Shown here piece by piece: positions 34,938-44,856 of a stretch of 64,000 nt of DNA. How positions within the stretch are numbered: the stretch's first letter is position 1; each line of letters starts with the position of its first letter. The stretch is taken from assembly GCA_030442035.1 (NCBI GenBank), contig JAUJEA010000008.1, forward strand, positions 1-64,000, written 5' to 3'. The notes under the pieces were generated by a model. That model did not search any database. It was not told the origin of the DNA and saw nothing but the letters and a program-made list of their open reading frames with translations. The translations under genes were made by a program, and so were the position numbers. The stretch comes from Splendidivirga corallicola. GTDB lineage: Bacteria > Bacteroidota > Bacteroidia > Cytophagales > Cyclobacteriaceae.

Positions 34938-37508
34938 CTAAAGAATAAACTGGAAAGAAAACTTAACTCCGAATTTTCTGGTGTCGGGATCCTCCAGATA
35001 AGTTAATCTATGGAATACGTCTACCCTGAATATCTTAAATATATTTTCAATCCCATATCCTAATTCGACATATGGTTTATCCGAAAGTGTTTTAAATATT
35101 GGCACCGGATTACCTAGATCGTCCAGTTCAGGCACCGTTGCATCCAGATTTTCATCTCTAAGATCTCCATAGATCAGGTTAGCATTCGCTACTAATCTCC
35201 ATTTGAGTTTCTTCATTAAAGGTATTCTATTGAGCACAAATCCTTCGAAATGATGGTTGTATCGTAACGAAACATATCGATCACTCACAAACTCAAAATA
35301 GTCCATCAGATTGTATGCCACTTGGGTATAGAAAGGTGATTCATTTCCAATATGTGATTTAAGCAATGGATAGGGAAGCTGAGAAAAAATATAACCACCC
35401 GATAATGAGTACTTTGAAACTCCAAAAAAACCAAGTTTTAAAGATTGTTTGATGTTGAAGTTTAATTTATGATAATTAAAATCGCCTCCCAGAACATCTT
35501 TTAATCCAACTGTATACCGAAGGGTCAATGCCGGCCATTTTATTGTTCCAAGGCTCATCCTTTGGTTGTCATTCTGAATGAATATTTCATCTTTGGCAAA
35601 CCTTGTTTCAAAGCTCACCTCGGTTGTCTTAAAATCAGACCGGGTCTCAGATTCGGCATTACCAGGATCAACATAATAAGCAAAAGGGAAAAGCGGTTTA
35701 TAATCCTCGTTTTTAATTTTTATCCTTTGTATCCATCCCTTTCTAAGTTGTGTTTCAAAGCGAAAGGTATTTTCCGTATGCGTGAAGGGTCTTGTGATAT
35801 TCCCGAACTGGCTGAAAGCAAAAAAGATACTACTATTCTCCAAATCATCTGTCAACAACCATATTTGATCCATGTCTTTCCGGTGTTCGAACCCCACTTT
35901 GGTCCATGGCTTTCGTGCTATGATATAGTCAACCGCCCCTAAATACTTCCATCTTTGATCATCAAAACCATAAGCACCATATCCCTGGAATATCCACTTA
36001 TCACTAAAATTTATATTGGTTCTAAAACCCAATCCCAATCTAATACCCTCTACTTCATTGTTGGCAAAACTCCTGACATATGGTCCAAGGTCAATCTTAC
36101 CCACTTTCCAATATCCGTTAAATGCTGTTTTTAAAACATCTGTAAAAGTTTTTACAACCGGAATATTTCTCAAGGTATCGATCATGGCATAGACATGCTT
36201 TTCTGTATCAGTTAAAGAATCATGTCTGTTCTGTTCCCAAAAATCCGGTTCCTGAATTCGTGCGTCTTCTGCCAACTCGATCAAAGTAGTGTAAAAACCA
36301 GGTTTACGCGGCTCATTGATAACCCAGTCTTTATTAGAGCTGTAAAACTTCCCCAACATTCCGGCTGATTTGTTGGTGATCTCCCCAATATCAATCAATA
36401 CTCTAACCTTAGAAGGTATCCAGGGTCCGGCATCCGTTGGTTCTAATTCTTGTTGGATCCTTATCTTTTCAATGTAGTTCAGGTTAGCTTCTTTATTAAC
36501 CAATAAGTCAACCTGTTTCAAGGCATATTCCTTGGTAGTAATCCAAATAGTACCACTAAAAGCTAAATCCTGTTCACCTTTAGGCCAAACCTCCAGGCGA
36601 TAACATTCATGTCCTCCAACGTTTACAGTATCTTTTAATTCATAATCGTAATAAGTTTTCCAACCATCGGCTATGGGAGATATAAACTCTTTATTCACCA
36701 GATTGACCCAATTGATATAAAAATTGTACTGTTGAAAGGTGGAACCAATTACCTGAGAAACTAACCCGCCATCTTCAATGCCTACTCCGGTAACCTTGGT
36801 TTTGAGTATTTCTTCTTTTTGTAGTTTGGGATCATAGCGCAAGTAGAACTTGGAAATTGATTCCGAAATAAAAATCGGGAGGATCGGTTTTCCATCCTCT
36901 CCTGCTATTTGATCCAGACTGTCCATTACCTGGGATATCTTTTGAAAGATCTTTTTGCTTCTGAGTTTATCGGAGATATTATCAATATCAAATTCGATCT
37001 TGTTGTAGCTTTCGTATTCAAATGATTTCAGAGATCTCTTATCATTCTTCTTTTTGTTTCTGACTACGTTTCGAAGTATCTCAAAAGCGGGATTCTCTCC
37101 GGCAACAAATACTACTTCGTTCAATGAAACAATCTGAGGTGTAAGCTGAAAATTAATGACCTGTGTTTGTCCCTTCTGAACTGCTTTGACCTTCGTAATA
37201 TATCCAATATAAGAGGCATACACTGAATCGGTAGGTTCATCGCTTTTCAATTCAAAAAAGCCTTCAAAATCTGTGGTAGTTCCAATTGTTGTCCCGGCAA
37301 ATACAATATTGGCAAAAGGCACCGGATCCCCTGATTCCGTATCAGTAACTTTTCCTTTGATGACTGTTTGCTGTGCAAATAAAACGGCAGAAGTCAATTG
37401 ACACAGGGTCAGGCAAAATAATATTTTGCTAACAATCTTATTACGGGAATTCATCAAACCATGTCGTGTTATATTGACAGGATGAGTTAGTCCAAATATT
37501 CTTCTCAT
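34938..37508 (-). CDS. DUF5686 outer-membrane protein with carboxypeptidase-like domain
   Basis: An 856-residue exported protein. A signal peptide (about 24-46; the start may be the ATG at 37454) is followed by a carboxypeptidase-regulatory-like domain (about 47-130, KGKVTDTESGDPVPFANIVFAG) and a long DUF5686 region with a C-terminal beta-barrel ending in Phe-x-Phe-x-Leu-like strands. The family is widespread in Bacteroidota and its role is unknown; the architecture suggests an outer-membrane channel or assembly factor. It lies 50 nt after the sanA-like gene and is probably the last gene of the parE-parC run. Confidence 0.88.
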   Translation of the reverse strand: MRRIFGLTHPVNITRHGLMNSRNKIVSKILFCLTLCQLTSAVLFAQQTVIKGKVTDTESGDPVPFANIVFAGTTIGTTTDFEGFFELKSDEPTDSVYASYIGYITKVKAVQKGQTQVINFQLTPQIVSLNEVVFVAGENPAFEILRNVVRNKKKNDKRSLKSFEYESYNKIEFDIDNISDKLRSKKIFQKISQVMDSLDQIAGEDGKPILPIFISESISKFYLRYDPKLQKEEILKTKVTGVGIEDGGLVSQVIGSTFQQYNFYINWVNLVNKEFISPIADGWKTYYDYELKDTVNVGGHECYRLEVWPKGEQDLAFSGTIWITTKEYALKQVDLLVNKEANLNYIEKIRIQQELEPTDAGPWIPSKVRVLIDIGEITNKSAGMLGKFYSSNKDWVINEPRKPGFYTTLIELAEDARIQEPDFWEQNRHDSLTDTEKHVYAMIDTLRNIPVVKTFTDVLKTAFNGYWKVGKIDLGPYVRSFANNEVEGIRLGLGFRTNINFSDKWIFQGYGAYGFDDQRWKYLGAVDYIIARKPWTKVGFEHRKDMDQIWLLTDDLENSSIFFAFSQFGNITRPFTHTENTFRFETQLRKGWIQRIKIKNEDYKPLFPFAYYVDPGNAESETRSDFKTTEVSFETRFAKDEIFIQNDNQRMSLGTIKWPALTLRYTVGLKDVLGGDFNYHKLNFNIKQSLKLGFFGVSKYSLSGGYIFSQLPYPLLKSHIGNESPFYTQVAYNLMDYFEFVSDRYVSLRYNHHFEGFVLNRIPLMKKLKWRLVANANLIYGDLRDENLDATVPELDDLGNPVPIFKTLSDKPYVELGYGIENIFKIFRVDVFHRLTYLEDPDTRKFGVKFSFQFIL

Positions 37509-37558
37509 TAATTTAAATAAACTGAAACCTCAGCATGTTGTTGTAAAAAATGGAAATT

Positions 37559-38236
37559 TCAATTCGCCACTATCACCTTCTCTTTGTTTCCAAGATATCT
37601 TGGAGCCTTATTCAATACATAAAGATCGACAAGGGCCAAAGGCCTTGCCAAGAACTCTCTTAGGGTGACCTTTAAAGATCGGTTGCCTTTGAGTGTTCTG
37701 GCTCCAAAGGCAACAACATCCATGCCATGATATTTTCCAATGAATAACGCTCTATAGCTATGAAACTGTTGTGTTACTATGGTGATTTTATCCTGACCAA
37801 ATATCTCTTTGCATCTCACAATAGAATCAAGCGTTCTAAAGCCAGCGTAGTCCAGGGTAATAGCCGCTTCGGGAACTCCCCTCGCCATCAGTGCTTTTTT
37901 CATGTCGATGGGTTCATTGTAAAATTTGGTCATATTGTCCCCGCTTAAGATGAAATGCTTCACCTTCTTCTGATGATACAGGTTAGCCGCAGCATCGATC
38001 CGGTAATGAAAATAGGGATTTGGATTTCCATTATTCAATTTTTTACTGGTACCCAATACAAGGGCTACCTTGTTTTCAGGCAGCTCCTGAATGTCTTCAC
38101 TTAAAAGATCTTTTGTAGCGGAAACAATGAAAATATTTGATCCAACTAGAAAAAAGGTTAGGACAATAACAAATACGAAGAAAAAGCGACCTATTTTTTT
38201 TAAACTTCTCAATCTCTCAAAAGTAATTTGGATCAT
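37559..38236 (-). CDS. SanA/YdcF-like DUF218 membrane protein
   Basis: A 225-residue protein with one N-terminal transmembrane anchor (about 16-38, FFFVFVIVLTFFLVGSNIFIV). The DUF218 domain contains KVALVLGTSK, YFHYRIDAAANLYH, FILSGDN and the late TIVTQQFHSYRALFIGKYHGM. SanA proteins protect the envelope barrier (vancomycin exclusion at high temperature in E. coli). It lies between the trmH-like and DUF5686 genes on the same strand. Confidence 0.87.
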   Translation of the reverse strand: MIQITFERLRSLKKIGRFFFVFVIVLTFFLVGSNIFIVSATKDLLSEDIQELPENKVALVLGTSKKLNNGNPNPYFHYRIDAAANLYHQKKVKHFILSGDNMTKFYNEPIDMKKALMARGVPEAAITLDYAGFRTLDSIVRCKEIFGQDKITIVTQQFHSYRALFIGKYHGMDVVAFGARTLKGNRSLKVTLREFLARPLALVDLYVLNKAPRYLGNKEKVIVAN

Positions 38237-38315
38237 ATCGCTGCAATAACAACTTTCTTTTTTTTAATTTATTACTATCTCCGGTCAGAGAAAGTTTCAA
38301 TACCAAAAGAAATTA

Positions 38316-39002
38316 CTACTTATCGCGGTTCTCTAAGAACTTTGCTTCCAGCATCTCTGATTTGTTGACTATCTTCCTGAACCATTTTAACTGTAGTGTT
38401 GCTTTTTCTTCTTCATTTAATCGCCAGTTGACATTGGATCGCCTAAGTTGATGACTAAGAATGCTCATGCAAATAGCAGCGCTTACCGATAAATTGAAGC
38501 TTTCCGTAAATCCATACATTGGAATATGGACCAGTTCATCAGCAGCTGACAGGGCATCATCACTCAGACCGGTTAATTCAGTCCCAAACATCAGTGCTAT
38601 TTTTTGGTCCAGGTTTAAATCATGTATCGAAGTACTTGGTTTCCTCGGCGATGTAGCTATTATTTTGTATCCTTTTCTCCTTAAGTCCTCAATACAGGCT
38701 TTTGTGTTATCAGCCCCTTCACAATCATATTTGATCAGATCTACCCATTTGGAGGCTCCCTGTACTACCTTTGGATTAAGATCATACTTATTACTGTTTT
38801 CAATAATATGAATGTCCTGAATACCAAAACAATCACATGTCCTTACCACTGCACTTGCGTTTTGAGGCTGATAAATGTCTTCGAGCGCCACAGTAATATA
38901 TCTTGTGCGATTGGCCAAAATCTCTTGAATCAGTTCCTTTTTATGATCTGTTACATAGTCCCCTAAAAAATCAATTAGTTCGTTCTGTAACTGATTGTCC
39001 AT
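38316..39002 (-). CDS. trmH: TrmH-family tRNA/rRNA 2'-O-methyltransferase
   Basis: A 228-residue SPOUT methyltransferase. Motif 1 is the YQPQNASAVVRTCDCFG region, motif 2 is LMFGTELTGLSDDAL and motif 3 is IPMYGFTESFNLSVSAAICM, which together form the SAM-binding trefoil knot. TrmH methylates the 2'-O of G18 in tRNA. It starts 4 nt after the parC stop codon, so it is probably in that operon. Assignment to tRNA rather than rRNA is from family resemblance. Confidence 0.88.
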   Translation of the reverse strand: MDNQLQNELIDFLGDYVTDHKKELIQEILANRTRYITVALEDIYQPQNASAVVRTCDCFGIQDIHIIENSNKYDLNPKVVQGASKWVDLIKYDCEGADNTKACIEDLRRKGYKIIATSPRKPSTSIHDLNLDQKIALMFGTELTGLSDDALSAADELVHIPMYGFTESFNLSVSAAICMSILSHQLRRSNVNWRLNEEEKATLQLKWFRKIVNKSEMLEAKFLENRDK

Positions 39003-39006
39003 TTCA

Positions 39007-41649
39007 TTAGAAATCTAATTCAATTGTTTCGCCTACACCGTAGCCGCTGTCATCCTTTTTCTGGTCTGATTTGTTTTCAGTTTTAGGTTCACTTATATTT
39101 TCAGAAGTATCCTCTTCCTCGTGCTCAACTGCCTCATTTATGTCTTCCTCCTTTTCTATAAGTTTGACCTTATGAACTCTATATGCTGACAATCTATTGC
39201 CAATGGCTCTCCATCCTTTTACATCAATAAGTTCTGAAATCTTAAGATTACTCTTTTCCTTTTCTTTGCTTTTGCCCTTTATTATTTCCAGCTCTATTTC
39301 AGGGTCTGCATGTAAACTGACAAGAATGAGTTTTGAGCTTTTGGATTCAGAGATAAACTTAAATTTTTTGTCCGGTGTTGAGGTCTCTATTTTAAATCGC
39401 TTTACAAAATAGTTTTTACTTTCACCATCATAATGAATAGCTGAAATAATTTGATCTTCCTCAAACTTAGCAATCTCCAAGACCTTATCAGTTTCGTAAC
39501 GATTTGTTAGTTCAAATGAAGTCAATTCATATTGACCATCTTTATAAACGACCAATATTTTATCTTCAGCATTGAACTTACCGATATGCTTGCCTCTTTC
39601 ATCCTTATTCAATCTGCCTACAGCTTCATCATACCAAATATCCAATCCGCTTAATGTAGAAATCCCCTCAGATTTGAATTCAATTTTTCTAATAGGGTAT
39701 TTTGTCAGTATGTTTCCGCCTGCTCCTCTCCCTTTGATTTCCAGGGAAGAAAAATCAAAATCAAAGGTCTTGATCCTAGCCCTGCTCCCTGATGTAAGCT
39801 TAACGGTAATTATTTCGGCCTCACCATTAGGGTTGGCCGAAATATAAAGTAGTTTAGAACCTTTGCTTCCTTTGGTGAGCTCGTATTCCTTATCTCTTGT
39901 GACAGCCAACACGTTGAAGCGTTTGACCATAGACCGGCCACTTTGTCCATCCACATAAACGGCATTGTAAACCATCCTTTCGTCTCCTTTCTTCCAAACG
40001 CCCACATGCATGATATCCTTCCCCATAAATACCTTTTCGGATATCCTGGATACCATACATTTTCCATCTCTTCTGATCACAATGATGTCATCTATATCAG
40101 AGCATTCACTTACAAATTCATCCTTCTTGAGTCCATAGCCAACAAATCCATCCTTTCTGTTAACGTATAACTTTTGATTATTTGCAGCCACAAAAGTCGC
40201 TGCGATGGTATCAAATGATTTAATTTCCGTCTTCCGCTCTTTTCCCTTTCCGTATTTTTCAAGCAGGTTCTCAAAATAATTTATAGCAAATTCAGTGATA
40301 TGCTCCAGGTTGTATTCCGTTTCTTTCAGGTCCTCCTCCAGTTTCTTCATGAGCTCATCAGCCTTGAAGGTATCAAACCTGGAGATACGTTTGATTTTAA
40401 TTTCTGTTAATCTGATAATATCATCCTGGGTAATTTCCCTGTAGAATTGTGGCTTATATGGTTCCAACCCCTTGTCAATGGTTTCCAGAACAGCCTCCCA
40501 GGTCTCACATTCCTCTATATCCCTGTATATCCTGTTTTCAATAAAGATCTTTTCCAATGAAGAAAATAATATTTTCTCCATTAATTCAGCTCGTTTGATC
40601 TCCAGTTCCTGCTTTAGCAATCGAACAGTCTGATCTGTATTTAATCGCAGAATGTCATTGACCTTCATGAAATGAGGTTTCTCATCAATGATGAGGCAGG
40701 CATTCGGAGATATGGAAATTTCGCAGTCGGTAAAGGCGTAAAGCGCATCAATAGTGATATCCGGAGATTGTCCGGGCGCTAAAGCAACCAGTATTTCCAC
40801 ATCCTTGGCTGTATTATCGGTTACTTGTTTGATCTTAATTTTACCCTTATCATTGGCTTTGATAATTGAGTCGATCAAACTGGTAGTTGTTGTGGCATAT
40901 GGTATGTCCTTTATGACCAAAGTCTTCTTATCATATTCTTCTATTTTTGCCCTTACCTTAACTTTTCCACCTCTCAGTCCCTGGTTGTATTCTGAAAAAT
41001 CAGCTGTACCTCCTGTTGGGAAATCAGGATAAATTTTTGGTTTCTTACCTTTAAGAAGATCTATCGACGCTTTAACAAGCTCACAGAAGTTATGAGGAAG
41101 TATTTTGGTTGATAATCCCACCGCAATACCTTCGACTCCCTGTGCCAGCAACAATGGGAATTTTACGGGCAGGGTCACAGGCTCTTTCTTCCGTCCATCA
41201 TAGGACAATTGCCATTCAGTGGTTTGAGGATTGTAGACAACATCGAGCGCGAACTTTGATAATCGAGCTTCGATGTACCTTGGTGCTGCAGCACTATCTC
41301 CTGTTCTTATATCTCCCCAGTTGCCCTGAGTTTCTATCAATAGATCTTTTTGTCCAAGATTTACCATGGCGTCCCCAATGGAAGCATCACCATGCGGGTG
41401 ATATTGCATGGTATTCCCTATCACATTGGCTACCTTGTTGAAACGACCATCATCCATTTCTTTTAATGAGTGCATGATCCTTCTTTGTACAGGTTTAAAG
41501 CCATCCTCCAGGGCCGGAACGGCCCTTTCCAATATTACATAGGAAGCATAATCCAAAAACCAATTCTCATACATACCGGAAACCGGCATGACATTATGGA
41601 TCTCATCTTCTTCAAAGTGTCCCTGTTCGTTATTGTTGTTTTCTTCCAT
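39007..41649 (-). CDS. parC: DNA topoisomerase IV subunit A (ParC)
   Basis: An 880-residue type IIA topoisomerase A subunit. The breakage-reunion domain starts with GFKPVQRRIMHSLKEM; the catalytic Tyr125 is in AAAPRYIEARL. The C-terminal region is beta-propeller-like and ends with an acidic tail. It decatenates daughter chromosomes together with ParE, whose gene lies two genes upstream on the same strand. The quinolone-contact motif reads HGDASIGDAM, with Ala89 where E. coli ParC has Ser80 and Asp for Glu84. It starts 6 nt after the small membrane-protein gene. Confidence 0.94.
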   Translation of the reverse strand: MEENNNNEQGHFEEDEIHNVMPVSGMYENWFLDYASYVILERAVPALEDGFKPVQRRIMHSLKEMDDGRFNKVANVIGNTMQYHPHGDASIGDAMVNLGQKDLLIETQGNWGDIRTGDSAAAPRYIEARLSKFALDVVYNPQTTEWQLSYDGRKKEPVTLPVKFPLLLAQGVEGIAVGLSTKILPHNFCELVKASIDLLKGKKPKIYPDFPTGGTADFSEYNQGLRGGKVKVRAKIEEYDKKTLVIKDIPYATTTTSLIDSIIKANDKGKIKIKQVTDNTAKDVEILVALAPGQSPDITIDALYAFTDCEISISPNACLIIDEKPHFMKVNDILRLNTDQTVRLLKQELEIKRAELMEKILFSSLEKIFIENRIYRDIEECETWEAVLETIDKGLEPYKPQFYREITQDDIIRLTEIKIKRISRFDTFKADELMKKLEEDLKETEYNLEHITEFAINYFENLLEKYGKGKERKTEIKSFDTIAATFVAANNQKLYVNRKDGFVGYGLKKDEFVSECSDIDDIIVIRRDGKCMVSRISEKVFMGKDIMHVGVWKKGDERMVYNAVYVDGQSGRSMVKRFNVLAVTRDKEYELTKGSKGSKLLYISANPNGEAEIITVKLTSGSRARIKTFDFDFSSLEIKGRGAGGNILTKYPIRKIEFKSEGISTLSGLDIWYDEAVGRLNKDERGKHIGKFNAEDKILVVYKDGQYELTSFELTNRYETDKVLEIAKFEEDQIISAIHYDGESKNYFVKRFKIETSTPDKKFKFISESKSSKLILVSLHADPEIELEIIKGKSKEKEKSNLKISELIDVKGWRAIGNRLSAYRVHKVKLIEKEEDINEAVEHEEEDTSENISEPKTENKSDQKKDDSGYGVGETIELDF

Positions 41650-41655
41650 TTTCCT

Positions 41656-41982
41656 TTAAAAATTCTTCCAGACAACGTAGTATAAGACCGCTAAAATCAA
41701 TGAAATTAAGTTCCCAATCAGGAAGTAATCATTGGAAATTTTGTTCTCGGGCCTTATTCTTGTTGCAATTTTCAACGCCCCAAATACAATCAATGATTGT
41801 GGAAAATCATTGGTCAATGATAAAAAGACAAAGGCTCTTTCCAATGCTCCTTTAAGGAGACTTGTAGCGGACATCCGTTCGCTTTTTTCTTTCTTTCTTA
41901 TTTTACCAACGAAATAATAAAGTAAGAATGCGACAACTTCACCAATCAAAAATATTGAAAAAAAAGTTAGTATTGGATTCAT
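41656..41982 (-). CDS. Small membrane protein, DUF3307 C-terminus-like
   Basis: A 108-residue protein with hydrophobic segments at about 4-25 (LTFFSIFLIGEVVAFLLYYFV) and 84-105 (YFLIGNLISLILAVLYYVVW) and an amphipathic middle (GALERAFVFLSL...SLIVFGALKIATRI). The pattern LER...FL....AlKiatR....YFLIGnLiSl resembles the membrane-embedded C-terminal part of DUF3307 proteins, which I recall as frequent neighbours of SatD-family genes. Here the DUF3307 N-terminal part is absent. It sits 10 nt after satD and 6 nt before parC. Function unknown. Confidence 0.6.
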   Translation of the reverse strand: MNPILTFFSIFLIGEVVAFLLYYFVGKIRKKEKSERMSATSLLKGALERAFVFLSLTNDFPQSLIVFGALKIATRIRPENKISNDYFLIGNLISLILAVLYYVVWKNF

Positions 41983-41992
41983 TGAATTTAGC

Positions 41993-42613
41993 TTAAGCGG
42001 CTAATGATAGGATTAACTCCTTAGCCGTAAAATATTCTTTAATTTTTAATGATTTCTCCCTTCTCCAAACAGAAGATGAATCTTTCCCCAACAACTTTGC
42101 AACTTGTTTATAGTCACGATGCTCCAGGAAAGCAGCAACTGTTTTTAATTGTTTATCAGACCAATCATCATAAAATGATTGAAAGAGTAAAAATGCTTTA
42201 TTTAAGCTATTGGTTAATGAAAACGGTTGAACATTAACATTGAAACGTTCATCTCCTGATTTCATCCCATTAAGCATATTTCTGGCATTTGTTAAGCCAC
42301 TTCCCAACATCTCATGTGCATATTCAGGATTTAAGTCTGTATCAATCTCACCCTGATTTAACACGTACCTCAACTTAAAATTGTGTTTTTTGAGAATTAT
42401 GGATTCTTCCAGGCTGAATATGATCTCTAATGATTTCCTCAGATTCTTCACTACTCCTTGAAATTCATCGCCCAATGTTATGGTAAGTGGTGAGAGAAGG
42501 TCCTGTTTGTACTGCATGTTTATCTCCCTTACGAGCTCCTTAAAATCCAGCATGAGGCTTTTGCCATCTTTTTCGGAACTTTCAATAACATCGGCCATCA
42601 AAATGAAATTCAT
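41993..42613 (-). CDS. SatD-family protein with C-terminal helix-turn-helix
   Basis: About 206 residues. The N-terminal region (MNFILMADVIESSEKDG, then LTITLGDEFQGVV) is characteristic of the SatD family, described in the acid-tolerance sat operon of Streptococcus mutans. The C-terminus is a helix-turn-helix of sigma-region-4 type (DYKQVAKLLGKDSSSVWRREKSL), so DNA binding is likely. The frame is open back to 42691, but that extension is a translation of the operator array; the ATG at 42613 starts the conserved domain. It lies between parE and parC, preceded by six regularly spaced TTGCAAT-like sites. Confidence 0.8.
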   Translation of the reverse strand: MNFILMADVIESSEKDGKSLMLDFKELVREINMQYKQDLLSPLTITLGDEFQGVVKNLRKSLEIIFSLEESIILKKHNFKLRYVLNQGEIDTDLNPEYAHEMLGSGLTNARNMLNGMKSGDERFNVNVQPFSLTNSLNKAFLLFQSFYDDWSDKQLKTVAAFLEHRDYKQVAKLLGKDSSSVWRREKSLKIKEYFTAKELILSLAA

Positions 42614-42644
42614 AGCGTTTGTAATAGTGATACGAGTTGTTTTT

Positions 42645-42721
42645 ATTGCAATTTTTATGCAATATATATATTTATTGCAATAACAATGCAATATTAATGA
42701 ATATTGCAGAAAAATTACAAT
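42645..42721. promoter_or_regulatory. Periodic operator array upstream of satD
   Basis: Six copies of an ATTGCAAT-type site: 42645-42652 (ATTGCAAT, palindrome), 42657-42664 (ATGCAATA), 42672-42683 (TTATTGCAATAA, palindrome), 42686-42694 (ATGCAATAT), 42703-42708 (ATTGCA) and a degenerate ATTACAAT at 42714-42721. Their centres are 11, 18, 11, 18 and 11 bp apart, giving a 29-bp repeating unit. The array spans about 32-108 bp before the satD ATG, where its promoter should lie. Confidence 0.75.
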
Positions 42722-42741
42722 AAAATTAACAATGAAAATTA

Positions 42742-44604
42742 CTATACATCTTCTTCTACCAGATCCTTTTCAATCTTCAAGTTCTCAACGATGAATTCCT
42801 GCCTTTTGGGTGTATTTTTCCCCATATAAAATTCAAGAAGCTGTTTAATGCTAGTTTCTTTACTTAAAATGATGGGCTCTAATCTGATATCTTCTCCAAT
42901 AAAATTACCAAATTCATCAGGAGAGATTTCCCCTAAACCTTTAAATCTGGTTATCTCAGGTTTTGCACCTAGTTTCTCCATGGCCTCTGTCTTCTCTGCT
43001 TCGCTATAACAATAGATCGTTTCTTTCTTATTTCTGACCCTGAACAATGGTGTTTCCAGGATAAAGATATGACCATGTTTCACCAGATCGGGGAAAAATT
43101 GTAAAAAGAAGGTCAGTAAAAGTAAACGAATATGCATACCGTCCACATCCGCATCAGTGGCAATGATTATCTTTCTGTAACGCAATCCATCCAGCCCATC
43201 TTCAATGTTTAACGCATGTTGCAACAAATTAAATTCCTCATTCTCGTAAACCACTTTTTTAGTTAAATTAAAGCAATTCAAGGGTTTACCTCTCAGACTA
43301 AACACAGCTTGTGTTTGCACATCCCGTGATTTGGTAATGGAGCCACTGGCCGAATCACCCTCGGTGATGAAGATCATAGTATCCTCTTTTTTCTCACCTT
43401 TTTTATCATTGAAATGTATCCTGCAATCTCTGAGCTTCTTATTATGCAGATTCGCTTTCTTAGCCCTTTCATTAGCCAGCTTCTTGATCCCCGCAATTTC
43501 CTTTCTTTCACGCTCAGACTGCAGAATTCTCTTAAGCAGTGCATCTGCTACCCCGGAATGTTTGTGCAGATAGTCGTCCAACTCCTTCTTGACAAAATCA
43601 TTGACAAAAGTCCGCATAGTAGGTCCCTCGGGTGCAACATTCAAGGAACCCAACTTGGTTTTTGTTTGCGACTCAAATACGGGCTCCTGCACCCTGACAG
43701 CAATCGCTCCAACAATACTGGCCCTCACATCGGAGGCATCAAAATCTTTTTTATAGAAATCCCTTACAGTACGAACGAGGGCCTCTCTCAGGGCAGCAAG
43801 ATGTGTCCCCCCCTGAGTTGTATACTGGCCATTGACAAATGAATAATATTCCTCTCCGTATTGATTTGAATGCGTTAGTGCGATTTCAATATCGTCACCT
43901 TTCATATGGATGATTGGGTAACGCAGGCTTTCTTCATCGGTCTTCCGCTCCAAGAGATCCCTTAGCCCATTTTCAGAGTGAAACCTTTGTCCGTTAAAGT
44001 TTATGGTTAAGCCCGCATTCAGAAATACATAATTCCATATCAGGTCATTCAGGTAATTGGGAATAAAATGGAAATGCTTAAATACACTATCATCCGGTTC
44101 GAAGACAATTAACGTACCATTCCTTCCGCCGGATTTTTCAACCTTCGCATCCTTAAGGACCTCCCCCCTGCTAAATTCGGCAAGCTTGGTTTCTCCCTCT
44201 CTGAAGGATTGTACTTTAAAATAATTGGACAGCGCATTCACTGCTTTGGTACCCACTCCATTTAATCCAACTGACTTTTGAAATGCTCCGCTGTCATATT
44301 TACCTCCGGTATTAATCTTGGAGACACAATCGACAACCTTTCCTAAGGGAATACCCCTTCCATAGTCTCGAACCTCAACTCTGTGATCCGTAATTTTAAC
44401 ATCGATGGTTTTTCCATAACCCATCATATGCTCATCGATACAATTATCAATGACCTCCTTCACCAATACATAGATACCATCATCCTGAGCAGATCCATCT
44501 CCCAGCTTACCAATATACATACCCGGTCGTAACCTGATATGCTCTTTCCAATCCAATGACTTAATACTATCTTCCGTATAATTGCTCGTCGTGCTGTTAG
44601 ACAT
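42742..44604 (-). CDS. parE: DNA topoisomerase IV subunit B (ParE)
   Basis: A 620-residue type IIA topoisomerase B subunit. The GHKL ATPase domain has [25 protein letters not shown] and [15 protein letters not shown]. Next come a transducer domain and the TOPRIM domain with [10 protein letters not shown] and [12 protein letters not shown] (metal-binding Asp). It provides ATP-driven strand passage with ParC. The length and the separate parC nearby favour ParE over GyrB. It is the first gene of the minus-strand run. Confidence 0.94.
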   Translation of the reverse strand: MSNSTTSNYTEDSIKSLDWKEHIRLRPGMYIGKLGDGSAQDDGIYVLVKEVIDNCIDEHMMGYGKTIDVKITDHRVEVRDYGRGIPLGKVVDCVSKINTGGKYDSGAFQKSVGLNGVGTKAVNALSNYFKVQSFREGETKLAEFSRGEVLKDAKVEKSGGRNGTLIVFEPDDSVFKHFHFIPNYLNDLIWNYVFLNAGLTINFNGQRFHSENGLRDLLERKTDEESLRYPIIHMKGDDIEIALTHSNQYGEEYYSFVNGQYTTQGGTHLAALREALVRTVRDFYKKDFDASDVRASIVGAIAVRVQEPVFESQTKTKLGSLNVAPEGPTMRTFVNDFVKKELDDYLHKHSGVADALLKRILQSERERKEIAGIKKLANERAKKANLHNKKLRDCRIHFNDKKGEKKEDTMIFITEGDSASGSITKSRDVQTQAVFSLRGKPLNCFNLTKKVVYENEEFNLLQHALNIEDGLDGLRYRKIIIATDADVDGMHIRLLLLTFFLQFFPDLVKHGHIFILETPLFRVRNKKETIYCYSEAEKTEAMEKLGAKPEITRFKGLGEISPDEFGNFIGEDIRLEPIILSKETSIKQLLEFYMGKNTPKRQEFIVENLKIEKDLVEEDV

Positions 44605-44856
44605 TCTCTTTATTCCTCAGGTTATTTAAGATATATTTTGATAACGCATTTTCGATGCTAAAATTAATAAGCTTTTGATAAAATTTAAGCTTTGAAAAGT
44701 GCTTTTTACTAAAATAACTTAATATTAAAATTTCAAACAATTGCTGAAAATAAATAATCAAAAAATACTGATTATCAATATTTTAATATTATTTAATTAA
44801 ACAATCAGTTTATAAAAATTAGTGTTTTTAAAGATGTATTCCAGGTGAATGATATG

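Noticed and set aside
42614-42691. Longer SatD start at 42691
   Set aside because: The added residues (HCYCNKYIYCIK...) are a translation of the operator array; the conserved domain begins at 42613.
42645-42721. Replication-origin iterons as an explanation of the TTGCAAT array
   Set aside because: No DnaA-box (TTATCCACA-like) sequences, no replication initiator gene and no AT-rich unwinding context beyond the local average; an operator array beside an HTH gene is simpler.
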